From the NCBI GenBank assembly GCA_030998225.1, contig JAPYXD010000677.1, forward strand, positions 11,903,501 to 11,967,500: 64,000 nt of DNA, in the 5' to 3' direction. This document shows, in pieces, positions 23,362 to 35,307 of the stretch. A program made the position numbers and the translations under genes. The notes under the pieces are model-generated. The model made no database searches, was not told where the DNA came from, and saw only the letters and a list, made by a program, of their open reading frames with translations. Each line of letters starts with the position of its first letter. The first letter of the stretch is position 1. Source of the stretch: Diplolepis rosae (lineage: Eukaryota > Arthropoda > Insecta > Hymenoptera > Diplolepididae).

Positions 23362-25449
23362 TTTAGCCATGTCATTTTTGTTAACCTCTGGTGCATACAA
23401 GCAAATTTTGTGTTTTAGGTCAATTTTGAATAGTTGCGAGCATTCTTCGGTTTTCGATACTTCAACAGGTAATTTCATTATTGTATCTTTCGTTTTATCA
23501 GTTACAAGAATTTGCATTTCTCCAGCACCTTCAAAAATATCAGTTTTTTCCAATTGAACCCTAAATTTGCACTTTGGAGGGTTTTCATTTTCATCAAGCT
23601 AAAAAAAATGTTCGTGATTAAATTCTTTCAGATTAAATTCTTTAGAACTAATCTAGTTCCCAGCGAATAATTATAGATGTTACATGATTGTTACATAACG
23701 ATTTTGTCAAAATGTCGTCTCATGCGTGTAACAGTTACATAACAAGAAATTTCGTGTAACCATTATAGAACAATTATGTAACGCTCCTTGTTGTGTTACT
23801 GTGTTACGCATGGGACGGCATTTTTACAGATCCGTTATGTGAAAATTATGTAACATTTGTGATTGTGATTGTGATATTCAGGATGAATATCTACCCTGGC
23901 GAAAGTTTAGGATTGTAATTGAATTCGAGCGAATCGTTTGATTTTGAATTTCGTTCGATGCAAATCGCTTAAAAATCAGTCCGACTTAATCCTATTCAAT
24001 TCGAGGCATCAATTCAAATGAATCTAAACCAATTTTCCAATCCTAAACAATCTGAGCCCGGATTAATCCAAATCATCCTGAATTCAGATTCATTCTAACT
24101 AATTCACATTAAAAAATAAATTTAGATCAATCCGGAATCGATTTGATTCGGTTTGAAAACTTGGTTTGGATCCATTTTGATTCATTTGGATTAAAGTCTC
24201 AGAGTTAATCGAATGGATTTTCAACCGATTGTATTGTACCAATTTCTAGTCTTACGCTTCATCCACATAATAATAATAAAATAAGTATTTGTAACGGCAT
24301 ACAATTTCATTTTACAAAATAAAAATCAACTTTGAAAAATTTTTTTTTGAAATAAAATTAAAATCTCGATTATTTACAAATTCAGACTTTACGTCTGTAA
24401 TTTTTAAAAGATTAGTCTGAAGGATTAAATTCTATAATCAGTGACTCACCATTAGAGCCACAATGTCACCATCGGTATCTGAAATTATAACTCTGTATGA
24501 TTTTGTAATATTTGGGAAACCAATTGACAATCTTTTAATACTTGTTTCTGACTTAAATACACATGCCGTTGAAGCTAAGATTGTCAAGTCACGAAGCATG
24601 ATACCAGTGCAAATTTTTTTATCATTCTCTTTTATAAAAACAAGGTCTAGTAGTTGGTTATCTTGGTTCTTTTTATTGTCATCTGTAAAGCAACGACAAG
24701 AGTATTATTTTTTTTTAATTCAGCAAAATTATTTAGTTATTAAACACATCTAGGAAAAAAGAACTATACATTTTACAGACTCCTTTCACGAGTGATTAGT
24801 CATTAGTAAACGGATACCAAAAACTTTTTTATGATCTTCTGTGAAAATAACCGATCTTTTTAGAATATTTTTGAAAATTAGTGATAAATGCCCGAAATAG
24901 TTCATATGCATCTGATTTTTTTCCATTTGGACAAATGCATCTCGCTGAAAAATTATCGGCACCCAGAATCAAAAATATTGACGGCCTGAAAACATTTGAG
25001 ATAATTTCAGTTCTTAAAGATGCTTTTTAATATTTACCGAACATTAAAAAAGTTTTCTATAGGTGTAAAAATTTCCATATGCTTTACATTGAATCATTTT
25101 ATCCTGGTAATTTCTATTAAATCTCAAATATTTTTAAAGACCTAGGAAATGAGCAACTTTGATTGATTTTAAGTTTTTACACGTTTGTGTCTAAAACACA
25201 TGAAATTTTGTTTTCAAAATTTGGAAAATGGTATAAAAAGTAAAAACGGACATAGGTAGATAACTTTTAGTTTCAGAAAATAAAAAAAGTTCAATTTTAC
25301 GAAACCCAAGTTGTAAGTAACACATGCTCTTTATACGTTCACAAATTAAACTTATATAGCTAAACACAACTATTAATTTTAAATTACTAACCACTAAATT
25401 CGCTGCCAATGACAAAGGCACATATTAAAGCAATGATAAGAACTCGCAT
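23362..25449 (-). CDS. Secreted serine-protease homologue, catalytically dead, 3' end missing
   Basis: Three exons are visible: 25449-25392 (signal peptide, MRVLIIALICAFVIGSEFSG), 24682-24450, and 23598-23362, for 176 residues in one frame with standard splice sites. The fold is chymotrypsin-like but divergent. The His57 region reads ICTGIMLRDLTILASTACV, where TAAHC is expected, so the catalytic His is lost. The Asp102 region (DGDIVALML) is kept. No IVGG activation site is seen. The exon that should hold the Ser195 region (GDSGGP) is absent from the next 1-2 kb, where transposons sit. It is either a truncated pseudoprotease gene or a gene with a distant last exon. Secreted pseudoproteases occur in insect immunity and wasp venoms; any such role here is inference. 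Confidence 0.65.
23677..23857. mobile_element. Fold-back MITE in intron 2 of the protease homologue
   Basis: The arms ATGTTACATGATTGTTACATAACG... and the inverse near 23857 pair over about 60 bp, including CTCATGCGTGTAACA. The sequence is rich in GTTACATAAC motifs. It lies just beyond the 23598 exon, within the intron. No clear target duplication was found. Confidence 0.6.
23920..24240. repeat. Degenerate GGATT/GAATC-rich tract
   Basis: About 320 bp in which GATTC, GGATTAA and AATCC motifs recur on both strands without a fixed period. It lies in intron 2 of the protease homologue. No coding frame is seen. Confidence 0.45.
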
Positions 25450-25509
25450 TTTATAATCTTGCACATCTGCTTCTGTCGTGAATAATTTTTTAAACTAATT
25501 TTCAGACAC

Positions 25510-25517
25510 ATATATAT
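25510..25517 (-). promoter_or_regulatory. Possible TATA box of the protease homologue
   Basis: ATATATAT on the minus strand, about 60 nt before the ATG at 25449. This distance would suit a TATA promoter with a short 5'UTR. The motif is common in AT-rich DNA. Confidence 0.3.
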
Positions 25518-26390
25518 GTACTTGCTGCCATAATCATTTTATTTATTTTATATTTACTTCAACAAATGTACGCATTCGAAATTATATTTATTGATCTTAT
25601 CAACCAAATTTCACAATTGCACGATTTATGTGCAAACGAAAAGGAATTTAAAATGATTAACAAGTTGTTGGCGTTTCAATTGAAGATAAAACGGTATACT
25701 TATAATGATTAAATTCGAATTTAAATGTATTTTAGTTAACGCTCCAAGATAAAAAATTTTAATTTGTGTTGCATGCAGAAAACATGCATGCTGTAATAAA
25801 TCACATCTCCAAGAGCGAAAATGAATAACAATAAAAAAAGGAAGTGTCTCACTTATGAAGAATAGAATGAAGTTTTGAAAAAAATTAGAGCTGATCTAAT
25901 ATGCAGTATGATTTTCAAAAAAATACGTCCCAACAGCCTCACGCATTTCTCACATTTATTGTCACACCTTTACTGAAACTGAACATTTCAATTATCACTT
26001 TACATCTCTTACATTCATTATGATTAAAAATTTCAGATGATACGCTTCTGGTAGTTTACGATTTCACGCTTCAACGACTCTGTTCGATTATATGAACACC
26101 ATGCCCGAACATTCCGTAAAATCAGCGTTCCGATGTAGTTTAGGATGTGGGTCATTGACAAAAGTAAAATCGCGTATCTGGAACGCCAGGATAATTAATA
26201 TAGTAAAAGAAATGATTTAACTGTTTAAAAATGTTATCACCGTGCATAGTAAACTGAATATTTATCGCAATGTTGTTTGGAATTATTAAATAATTCCCAA
26301 TTTATATTATCTGAGATTTAATGTAAAATAAAATATTAAATTCCTTGATTTAATTTTACTTTAATTGTTATGATACAAAGCTTTCAGTAA
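25518..26390. other. AT-rich spacer
   Basis: Between the protease-homologue promoter and the TTAA MITE. I see no gene or clear repeat. Confidence 0.4.
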
Positions 26391-26394
26391 TTAA

Positions 26395-26631
26395 GAGGAT
26401 CCGCCACCGTCAATATTTTTATTTTTTTAAGTTTAGACCTTCCATATAATTTTTTTTTACGTTTAGTAAATCGTAATAATTTTAAATTTTATTTATTTTC
26501 CCAAGAAAAGAAATCAGATTGTTCTGAAAATGTACACACATACCCAAAAAAGTATGAAGAATAAAAAAAGAACATTTTTAGAAAATGTCATAAAAATCAA
26601 AAATATACCGATTAAAGGTGGCGGATCCCCG
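26395..26631. mobile_element. MITE with TTAA duplication
   Basis: The ends share GGATCCGCCACC (left 26397-26408, inverted at 26615-26628), followed by an AATATTTTTATTTT-like arm. TTAA flanks both sides (26391-26394 and 26632-26635). The TTAA target suggests piggyBac or a similar superfamily. It is 237 bp and non-coding. Confidence 0.75.
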
Positions 26632-26639
26632 TTAAGTAA

Positions 26640-26936
26640 AACGAACCATTTTTCATTTAAATAACTAGAGTTCTAAGTCAGTTATATTCCTTTGAGAACG
26701 GTAACGAAAATGAGAATATTACCAAGAATTTTAAAGTGACATGTGGTAATATATCCGGCAGATAAATTCTTTTAGAATTTATGAGAATTTTGTTATTTTG
26801 GCTTGTTAAGCGTGTAAAACATTTAAATGAATGAATACTGCAATATCAAATTATCTCTTAAACTTTGTATGTGCATTTTATTTGTGCGGAAAAAAGTAAA
26901 AAACGAGAACTAAAAGGGTATAATATTATAGGTTAT
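26640..26936. repeat. Left half of the interspersed repeat interrupted by the PLE
   Basis: Inverted relative to 20026-20425. Landmarks such as AATTCTTTTAGAATTTAT and the AACGGTAACGAAAATGAGAATATTACC region match. It ends with TATAGGTTAT (26927-26936), which is repeated at 37082-37091 as the target duplication. Confidence 0.8.
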
Positions 26937-28360
26937 TATATCGTGACATGTTTCCGTACATGTTCCTTGTTACATTGACCCACAGTTATAATTCTGTAAT
27001 ATTTATTTTGGCTTGGGGTCAGCTTAGTTTCTAATTATTTATGTCATCGAGGACATAAACATTAGGAAGGCAAACGTTTCGGCCACAGATGGGGGCCCTC
27101 TTCAGTGCCAATTAGCTTAATTGTAACCTTTAAATATTTATTAACTAATACATGCAATTAAGAAATATATGGTATTTTTTGTTTTTTTGTTTTTTGCTTT
27201 TTGCTTATTAATTAAAAATAGAGTACACATGCAGAAAAACTTATGAGTAAGTGAGTTTCTAGAACCAGGCCGTTCCAAAAACTGCTCCAACAAGTAATCC
27301 TCTCCCACAGGAACCGTGAAAAATGCGGCCGCGGAACGCACTCCCTCAAGGGCACATATATAAACACAATTATTTCAAACCAGAAAGAAACAACACACGG
27401 GAGAATATAACGTGGGTCCTTGGTAAAGCACGCACAGCAAACCACACATATGCACGAGCACCAGAAGTAAAGGACACTGAAGTTAAAACAATCAGAACAT
27501 TGCAATTGGTACAGAAAAATTTATTTATTTTCTCAAAAACCACAGAGATGACGGACGGATGTAAGTCCACCACTCTGCCACATGGCTAGAAGAAAACTGA
27601 TTTGGGAATAACTCGTGTTTAGGAAGACAAGTGTTCAGAGTTTGACGTATATGGAGAGCATTCTCCATGATAGGTCAGGTTCCAACACCAAGGGTTATAC
27701 ACAGTCAAAATTTACTTTAATGTCCCCGGCACTTGAGATTTCTATGTGCTCAAGCGTCCAAGGAAAGCAAACCCCTACCACGTGTTCGAAGAATTCTGTA
27801 AGGAAAGGCACTCAATACGGTCCCGGCGTCGTAAAAATTAAACACATTTTTGTGGATATAGAAAATAAAATGCAGCTAAGGTGGAAATTCACGAAAAATT
27901 AATTTCCTGGTTTTTCGAAACCTCTGATTCTTAATAACTGGAACCCGGAAAAAGACAATATTAAGTTTATAAGTATGATGTCCGAGTTTTTCGGATTATA
28001 AGACTGCTGTAAAGTGGTAAAATATTACGCGAGCTATTCAAACTCTGATTTGAATAGAGAGATCAATTAATACGGTAGCACTACGGATTCTGAGACTAAT
28101 AAAAAGTTGCAAAGTGATGCGCGAGCACTTCAGACTCTGACTTTAAGTGAGGTGGCCAAGTAATGCGCGAGTTCTTAGGAGTATAAGAGTTTTTATAAAG
28201 TGGCAAAGTAATACGCGAGATTTCCCGACTCTGACTTTAAGTAAGGTGATCAAGTAATGCGCGAATACTTAGGAGTATAAGAATTGTTATAACGTGGCCA
28301 ACTAATACGCGAGATTTCCGGACTCTGACTGAAAGTAAAGTGGCCAAGTAATGCGTGAAT
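26937..28360 (-). repeat. Penelope pseudo-LTR, 3' copy
   Basis: Direct repeat of 35281-36706. Differences seen: 27550 C/T, a 2-bp length change in the T run near 27912, and single substitutions near 27955 and 28073. It passes without a break into the expanded tandem array, whose first units are the ones shared with the 5' pLTR. Confidence 0.88.
27069..27109 (-). ncRNA. Hammerhead ribozyme-like motif, 3' pLTR
   Basis: On the minus (sense) strand the conserved core is complete: CUGAAGA fits CUGANGA (27099-27105), then helix II, then GAAA (27077-27080), then ACGUU, with predicted cleavage after U17 (27073/27072). Helix I is GGCA/UGCC (4 bp). Helix III is the self-complementary ACGU with no loop, the very short helix expected of minimal retroelement hammerheads that may act as dimers. 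Helix II is GGCC/GGCC with one extra G next to the core, its weakest feature. Hammerheads in Penelope pLTRs are established knowledge. Confidence 0.7.
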
Positions 28361-31300
28361 TCTTCGGGGTATAAGAATTTTTATAAAGTGGCCAAGTAAT
28401 ACGCGAGTTAAACGCAGTCTGTCTTGAAAAGAGTGGCCAAGTAATGCGCGAATTCTTAGGAGTAAGAGAATTGTTATAAAGTGGCCAACTAATACGCGAG
28501 ATTTCCGAACTCTGACTTAAAGTAAGGTGGCCAAGTAATGCGCGAATTCTTAGGAGTGTAAGAATTTTTATAAAGTGGCCAAGTAATACGCGAGATTTCC
28601 CGACTCTGACTTTAAGTAAGGTGATCAAGTAATGCGCGAATTCTTAGGAGTATAAGAATTTTTATAAGTAGCCAAGTAATACGCGAGTTAAACGAAGTCT
28701 GTCTTAAAAAGAGTGGCCAAGTAATGCGCGAATTCTTAGGAGTATAAGAATTGTTATAAAGTGGCCAACTAATACGCGAGATTTCCGAACTCTGACTTAA
28801 AGTAAGGTGGCCAAGTAATGCGCGAATTCTTAGGAGTGTAAGAATTTTTATAAAGTGGCCAAGTAGTACGCGAGATTTCCGGACTCTGACTTTAAGTAAG
28901 GTGGCCAAGTAATACGCGAACTCATAGGAGTATAAGAATTGTTATAACGTGGCCAAGTAATACGCGAGATTTCCGGACTCTGACCTTAAGTAAGGTGGCC
29001 AAGTAATGCGCGAATTCTTAGGAGTATAAGAATTTTTATAAGTAGCCAAGTAATACGCGAGTTAAAAGAAGTCTGTCTTAAAAAGAGTGGTTAAGTAATG
29101 CGCGAATTCTTAGGAGTATAAGAATTGTTATAAAGTGGCCAACTAATACGCGAGATTTCCGGACTCTGACTTAAAGTAAAGTGGCCAAGTAATGCGCGAG
29201 TTCTTAGGATTATAAGAATTTTTCTAAAGTGGCCAAGTAATACGCGAGATTTCCGGACTCTGACTTTAAATAAGGTGGCCAAGTAATGCGCGAATTCTTA
29301 GGAGTATAAGAATTTTTCTAAAGTGGCCAAGTAATACGCGAGATTTCCGGACTCTGACCTTAAGTAAGGTGGCCAAGTAATGCGCGAATTCTTAGGAGTA
29401 TAAGAATTTTTATAAGTAGCCAAGTAATACGCGAGTTAAACGAAGTCTGTCTTAAAAAGAGTGGCCAAGTAATGCGCGAATTCTTAGGAGTATAAGAATT
29501 GTTATAAAGTGGCCAACTAATACGCGAGATTTCCGAACTCTGACTTAAAGTAAGGTGGCCAAGTAATGCGCGAATTCTTAGGAGTGTAAGAATTTTTATA
29601 AAGTGGCCAAGTAATACGCGAGTTCTTAGGAGTATAAGAATTTTTATAAGTAGCCAAGTAATACGCGAGTTAAAAGAAGTCTGTCTTAAAAAGAGTGGCC
29701 AAGTAATGCGCGAATTCTTAGGAGTATAAGAATTGTAATAAAGTGGCCAACTAATTCGCGAGATTTCCGGACTCTGACTTAAAGTAAAGTGGCCAAGTAA
29801 TGCGCGAGTTCTTAGGATTATAAGAATTTTTCTAAAGTGGCCAAGTAATACGCGAGATTTCCGGACTCTGACTTTAATTAAGGTGGCCTAGTAATGCGCG
29901 AATTCTTAGGAGTGTAAGAATTTTTATAAAGTGGCCAAGTAATGCGCGAGATTTCCGTACTCTGACTTTAAGTAAGGTGGCCAAGTAATACGCGAACTCA
30001 TAGGAGTATAAGAGTTTTTCTGAAGTGGCCAAGTAATACGCGAGATTTCCGGACTCTGACTTTAAGTAAGGTGGCCAAGTAATGCGCGTGTACTTAGGAG
30101 TATAAGAATTTTTATAAGTAGCCAAGTAATACGCGAGTTACACGAAGTCTGTCTTGAAAAGAGTGGCCAAGTAATGCGCGAATTCTTAGGAGTATAAGAA
30201 TTGTTATAAAGTGGCCAACTAATACGCGAGATTTCCGGACTCTGACTTGAAGTAAAGTGACCAAGTAATGCGGGAGTTCTTAGGAGTGTAAGAATTTTTA
30301 TAGAGTGGCCAAGTAATACGCGAATTCATAGGAGTATAAGAATTTTTCTAAAGTGGTCAAGTAGTACGCGAGATTTCCGGACTCTGACTTTAAGTAAGGT
30401 GGCCAAGTAATGCGCGAGTTCTTAGGAGTATAAGAATTTTTATAAGTAGCCAAGTAATACGCGAGTTACACGAAGTCTGTCTTGAAAAGAGTGGCCAAGT
30501 AATGCGCGAATTCTTAGGAGTATAAGAATTGTTATAAAGTGGCCAACTAATACGCGAGATTTCCGGACTCTGACTTGAAGTAAAGTGGCCAAGTAATGCG
30601 CGAGTTCTTAGGAGTATAAGAATTTTTATAAGTGGCCAAGAATTACGCGAGTTAAACGAAGTCTGTCTTGAAAAGAGTGGCCAAGTAATGCGCGAATTTT
30701 TAGGAGTATAAGAATTGTTATAGAGAGGCCAACTAATACGCGAGATTTCCGGACTTTGACTTAAAGTAAGGTGTCCAAGTAATGCGCGAATTCCTAGGGG
30801 TATAAGAATTTTTATAAAGTGGCCAAGTAATGCGTGAGATTTCCGTACTCTGACTTTAAGTAAAGTAGCCAAGTAATACGCGAATTTATAGGAATATAAG
30901 AATTTTCATAAAGTGCCCAAGTAATGCGCGAGATTTCCGTACTCTGACTTTAAGTAAGGTGGCCAAATAATGCGCTAATTCTTAGGAGTATGAGAATTTT
31001 TATAAAGTGGCCAAGTAATACGCGAGATTTCCGGACTCTGACTTTAAGTAAGGTGGCCAAGTAATGCGCGAGTTCTTAGGAGTATAAGAATTTTTATAAG
31101 TAGCCAAGTAATACGCGAGTTACACGAAGTCTGTCTTGAAAAGAGTGGCCAAGTAATGCGCGAATTCTTAGGAGTATAAGAATTGTTATAAAGTGGCCAA
31201 CTAATACGCGAGATTTCCGGACTCTGACTTTAAGTAAGGTGGCCAAGTAATGCGCGAGTTCTTAGGAGTATAAGAATTTTTATAAGTGGCCAAGAAATAC

Positions 31301-32690
31301 GCGAGTTAAACGAAGTCTGTCTTGAAAAGAGTGGCCAAGTAATGCGCGAATTCTTAGGAGTATAAGAATTGTTATAAAGTGGCCAACTAATACGCGAGAT
31401 TTCCGGGCTCTGACTTAAAGTAAAGTGGCCAAGTAATGCGCGAGTTCTTAGGATTATAAGAATTTTTCTAAAGTGGCCAAGTAGTACGCGATATTTCCGG
31501 ACTCTGACTTTAAATAAGGTGGCCAAGTAATGCGTGGATTCTTAGGAGTATAAGAATTGTTCTAAAGTGGCCAAGTAATACGCGAGATTTCCGGACTCTG
31601 ACTTTAAATAAGGTGGCCAAGTAATGCGCGAATTCTTAGGGGTATAAGAATTTTTCTAAAGTGGCCAAGTAATACGCGAGATTTCCGGACTCTGACTTTA
31701 AGTAAGGTGGCCAAGTAATGCGCGAGTTCAATGGACCACAGGACTGATATAAATACATAAGTGGTCTCGTAATACGCGAGTTAAACGAAGTCTGTCTTGA
31801 AAAGAGTGGCCAAGTAATGCGCGAATTCTTAGGAGTTTAATAATTTTTATAAAGTGGCCAAGTAATGCGCGAGATTTCCGTACTCTGACTTTAAGTAAGG
31901 TGGCCAAGTAATACGCGAACTCATAGGAGTATAAGAATTTTTCTGAAGTGGCCAAGTAATACGCGAGATTTCCGGACTCTGACTTAAACTAAAGTGGCCA
32001 AGTAATGCGCGTATTCATAGGAGTATAAGAATTGTTATAAAGTGGCCAAGTAATACGCGAGATTTCCGGACTCTGAATTTAAATAAGGTGGCCAAGTAAT
32101 GCGCAAATTCTTAGGAGTATAAGAATTTTTCTAAAGTGGCCAAGTAATACGCGAGATTTCCGGACTCTGACTTTAAGTAAGGTGGCCAAGTAATGCGCGA
32201 GTTCTTAGGAGTATAAGAATTTTTATAAGTAGCCAAGTAATACGCGAGTTACACGAAGTCTGTCTTGAAAAGAGTGGCCAAGTAATGCGCGAATTTTTAG
32301 GAGTATAAGAATTGTTATAGAGAGGCCAACTAATACGCGAGATTTCCGGACTTTGACTTAAAGTAAGGTGTCCAAGTAATGCGCGAATTCCTAGGGGTAT
32401 AAGAATTTTTATAAAGTGGCCAAGTAATGCGTGAGATTTCCGTACTCTGACTTTAAGTAAAGTGGCCAAGTAATACGCGAATTTATAGGAATATAAGAAT
32501 TTTCATAAAGTGCCCAAGTAATGCGCGAGATTTCCGTACTCTGACTTTAAGTAAGGTGGCCAAATAATGCGCTAATTCTTAGGAGTATGAGAATTTTTAT
32601 AAAGTGGCCAAGTAATACGCGAGATTTTCGGAATCTGACCTCAAATAAGGTGGCCAAGTAATGCGCGAATTTCAGCAAAATCTGGCCCAG
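28000..32690. repeat. 4.7-kb satellite array grown from the Penelope pLTR
   Basis: About 100 head-to-tail monomers of 45-48 bp, all starting GTGGCCAAGTAATRCGCGA. Three types alternate: A (48 bp, then ATTCTTAGGAGTATAAGAA), B (46 bp, then GATTTCCGGACTCTGAC) and C (45 bp, then GTTAAACGAAGTCTGTCTT). The basic pattern is A-B dimers of 94 bp, with C monomers placed every two to five dimers (around 28410, 28695, 29065, 29445, 29672, 30145, 30475, 30660, 31125, 31310, 31785, 32258). A block at about 30660-30990 recurs at about 32258-32610, a larger duplication offset by about 1.6 kb. The units are contiguous, without spacers. Confidence 0.92.
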
Positions 32691-32774
32691 ATAAAGTAGC
32701 CAGATGTGAGATCATAAAACCTGAAGGGACGACTGAAATACATGGTGGAGTCCCAATTTCTCAGGTCAGATTTT

Positions 32775-35307
32775 TTATGACCCTTTTTTAAGTATAGGGT
32801 TGTAAATCTTAGAAAGGTTTTCTATGTCAGTTCTAAGATTCACTGCATCGTCCGTACCTGCAATGTGACACATTTCCAACAGTAATCTTTTTTTATAGTG
32901 TATTTCGTTAGCTAGGATTTTTGTTCTGTCAAAATCGAAGAAATGGTCTTTCTCAATTGTATGTTTAGTTAGTGCATTTTGTTTATTAGGGCTTTCTCTA
33001 ATGTTGTTTTTATGTTCTTTTAACCTGTTTTTAAGGAACCTTTTAGTTTGACCTATATAGACGGCTTTGCAATCATTCCCTTTGCAAGGAACGCTGTAGA
33101 CGATGTTGGACGATAGTTCTTTAGGAATTTTATCTTTGGTTGGCTTGAATATCATTTTTAGATTTTTTTGATTTTTATACGCGGTTTTCAAGTTGTAGCT
33201 GTGAAGGATTCCCGATATTTTTTCTGACAGACCTTCGATATAAGGAATGCTAATGAAAGGTTTGATTTCCGCGTTTATGTCGATATGATTGTTGCCTAAT
33301 CGTGTTTTTTGTTCAAGGGTAAGAAGTCTCTGGTTAATAATGTCTTGTGTGAAACAAGGTGGGTAGTCATTTTCATCTAGTGTATCTGTAATTAATTTAA
33401 GGTTGTTTTTTTGAAATTTCTTGTCTGAAAGTAAAATTGCTCTGTCAACCAAGTTGTTAATTACACTTTTTTTATATCTAAGGGGGTGGTGGGAGTTGAA
33501 GTTAAGGTATCTGCCTGACCAACTAGGCTTTCTATACCAATTGAAAGATAGTTTTTGGTTCTGTTTCCTCGTGATAGAGACGTCTAAGAAATTGATAGCA
33601 CCACCGACCTCTTTTTCTAGAGTGAATTCAATATTGAGGGGGTTAGTATTGAAAATTTGTAAAATGCGATCAACATGTGTGTTGGGAACCATGATGAAAA
33701 TATCGTCAACGTAACGAAAATAGACAGGTACTTCAAAGTCAAGGTTGGAAAGTCTGTCTTTCTCTAGGTCATCCATCACTAAATCAGCAAGGACGGGGGA
33801 GAAAGGAGAACCCATTGGTAATCCACGTTTTTGGAAATAAGTTTTGCCATCAAAATTAAAATCTGTGCTGTCTAAGCATAATCGTAACCCTTCTTCGAAA
33901 TCTCTCCATGGTAATGATACTTTGCGACGAATCTCATCCCACCTACTTTTTACTGCAGAGATAGCTGCTTCCTTGGGTACATTTGTGAAGAGAGAGACTA
34001 CATCTAATGAGGCCAGAACATAGTTATCCGGGACGTTCACATTTTTAAGTTTTTTAACTAATTCAAAACTGTTGATGATTTTTGATCTAGGTGGGGTAGT
34101 GTTTTTGGATATGGTAGAGCTGAAGAATGAAGCTAGATTGTAAGTTGGGCTGCCCACATAGGAAACAATTGGTCTAACAGGAATACTTTCTTTGTGAATT
34201 TTGGCTAATCCGTAAAATCTCGAGGGAACGGCATTGGAAGACTTTAAATCCTTAGCTAACAGGTTGTTAATTAGACTCTTGTTTTCCCATGATTTGACTA
34301 GAGAATTGACTTTATTTTGTATTTTAGTTGTTGTGTCTTTGGGGCGGACTTGGTATGTGTTCTCGTCTTGTAAAAGGTTTTTAACTTTCTCATTATAATC
34401 TGTTCGCGTCAAGGCTACTGTGGTGTTACCTTTGTCTGCCCTGGTAAAAACTATGTCCGGATTATTTTTAACGAAATTTCTAGCTTCTTTGATTTCTTTA
34501 ACAGGCTGTACGAATTTAGATTTATGCTCGTTGCCACATTTTTTAAAATTATTAACAGCATTTGCGACTTTAAGTCGCATTTCATCATGTGATTCCGGAT
34601 TAATTTTATTAATGTTAGATTCAATGTCCGCGATGATAGTATAAGTAGGAATTTCCCGTTTTTTAATAGTAACCCCGAAATTTATACCTAAGCTAGCTAT
34701 TTTTGCGACATTTTCCGGGATTTGATTTCCTATCAGGTTTTTGAACCACTTTTGGTTGAGTTTGCTGTTTGAAACAGTCTTTTTTATTGTAATGTATCGC
34801 GTTAATTAGACAATCCAATTTCCTTTTGCACTTTAATTTACTTTCCTCGAATTGGCGCGAGACTTTCCTGGATTCAAATTCAAAAAATCTGTCGAACACG
34901 TGGTCTGGAAAAACAGCAAAAATTCTATTTTCAAGATGTCCAACCCGATTCTCGAGATTCCTTAAATGTGCGCATATATCGCGAATTTCGAGATTCAGAA
35001 TGGACTTCTGAAAGGTGATATGCAAGTTTGAGAAACGTTTACCCATACTTCTGGAATTGAACCCGATGGTTTGAGTTCCAAGTACTTGTAAGTGTTTGGG
35101 AACAACTTCAAGTTTCCTACAACGTAATAGAAAAATTCTTTGATTAAAACTTTTTGCAATTTCCAGATTCGATTGAGACCATTTTTTGAGGAGTGATGCC
35201 TCCTCATATCCATATCTTTCTTCAATTTGTTTGTAAAAACCCATCCCATTTCTACCCCCCTTATTGTTGCCATTTGTAAAATTATATCGTGACATGTTTC
35301 CGTACAT
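32775..35307 (-). CDS. Penelope-like RT / GIY-YIG endonuclease, one frameshift
   Basis: A reverse transcriptase of the Penelope group with a C-terminal GIY-YIG nuclease. The main frame is 34580-32775 (601 residues from an internal Met) and stays open upstream to about 34779. RT motifs counted from that Met: motif A at residues 191-200 (SLDVVSLFTN), motif B at 253-266 (GLPMGSPFSPVLAD), motif C YVDD at 290-293. The nuclease spans about 492-590 (VYSVPCKG...AVYIGQTKR). The N-terminal part, from the ATG at 35307, runs in another frame to a stop at 34693. The frames meet at an A6 run (T6 on the plus strand, 34780-34785), where a single-base indel explains the break. The protein is otherwise uninterrupted. 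Either this copy is dead by one mutation, or the site slips. Confidence 0.9.

Noticed and set aside
24463..24753. Plus-strand open frame of 96 codons
   Set aside because: It is antisense to a serine-protease-homologue exon with proper splice sites and no frame interruption.
27141..27902. Open frames on both strands of the pLTRs, identical at 35487-36248
   Set aside because: Identity reflects pLTR duplication, not selection. There is no domain, and overlapping frames on opposite strands cannot all be genes.
28302..32469. Repeated minus-strand open frames of 75-160 codons (ALLGH-type peptides)
   Set aside because: They follow from the absence of stops in one frame of the satellite. Monomer lengths of 45, 46 and 48 bp do not keep a frame, and no domain is present.
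28000..32690. Regularly repeated array reminiscent of a CRISPR array
   Set aside because: Monomers are contiguous with no unique spacers, come in three related types of unequal length, and lie inside a eukaryotic retroelement.
28000..32690. Hammerhead motif within the satellite monomers
   Set aside because: GGAAATC occurs in B monomers, but no CUGANGA lies in the required order on either strand.
33421..33714. Plus-strand open frame within the Penelope region
   Set aside because: Antisense shadow of the reverse transcriptase frame.
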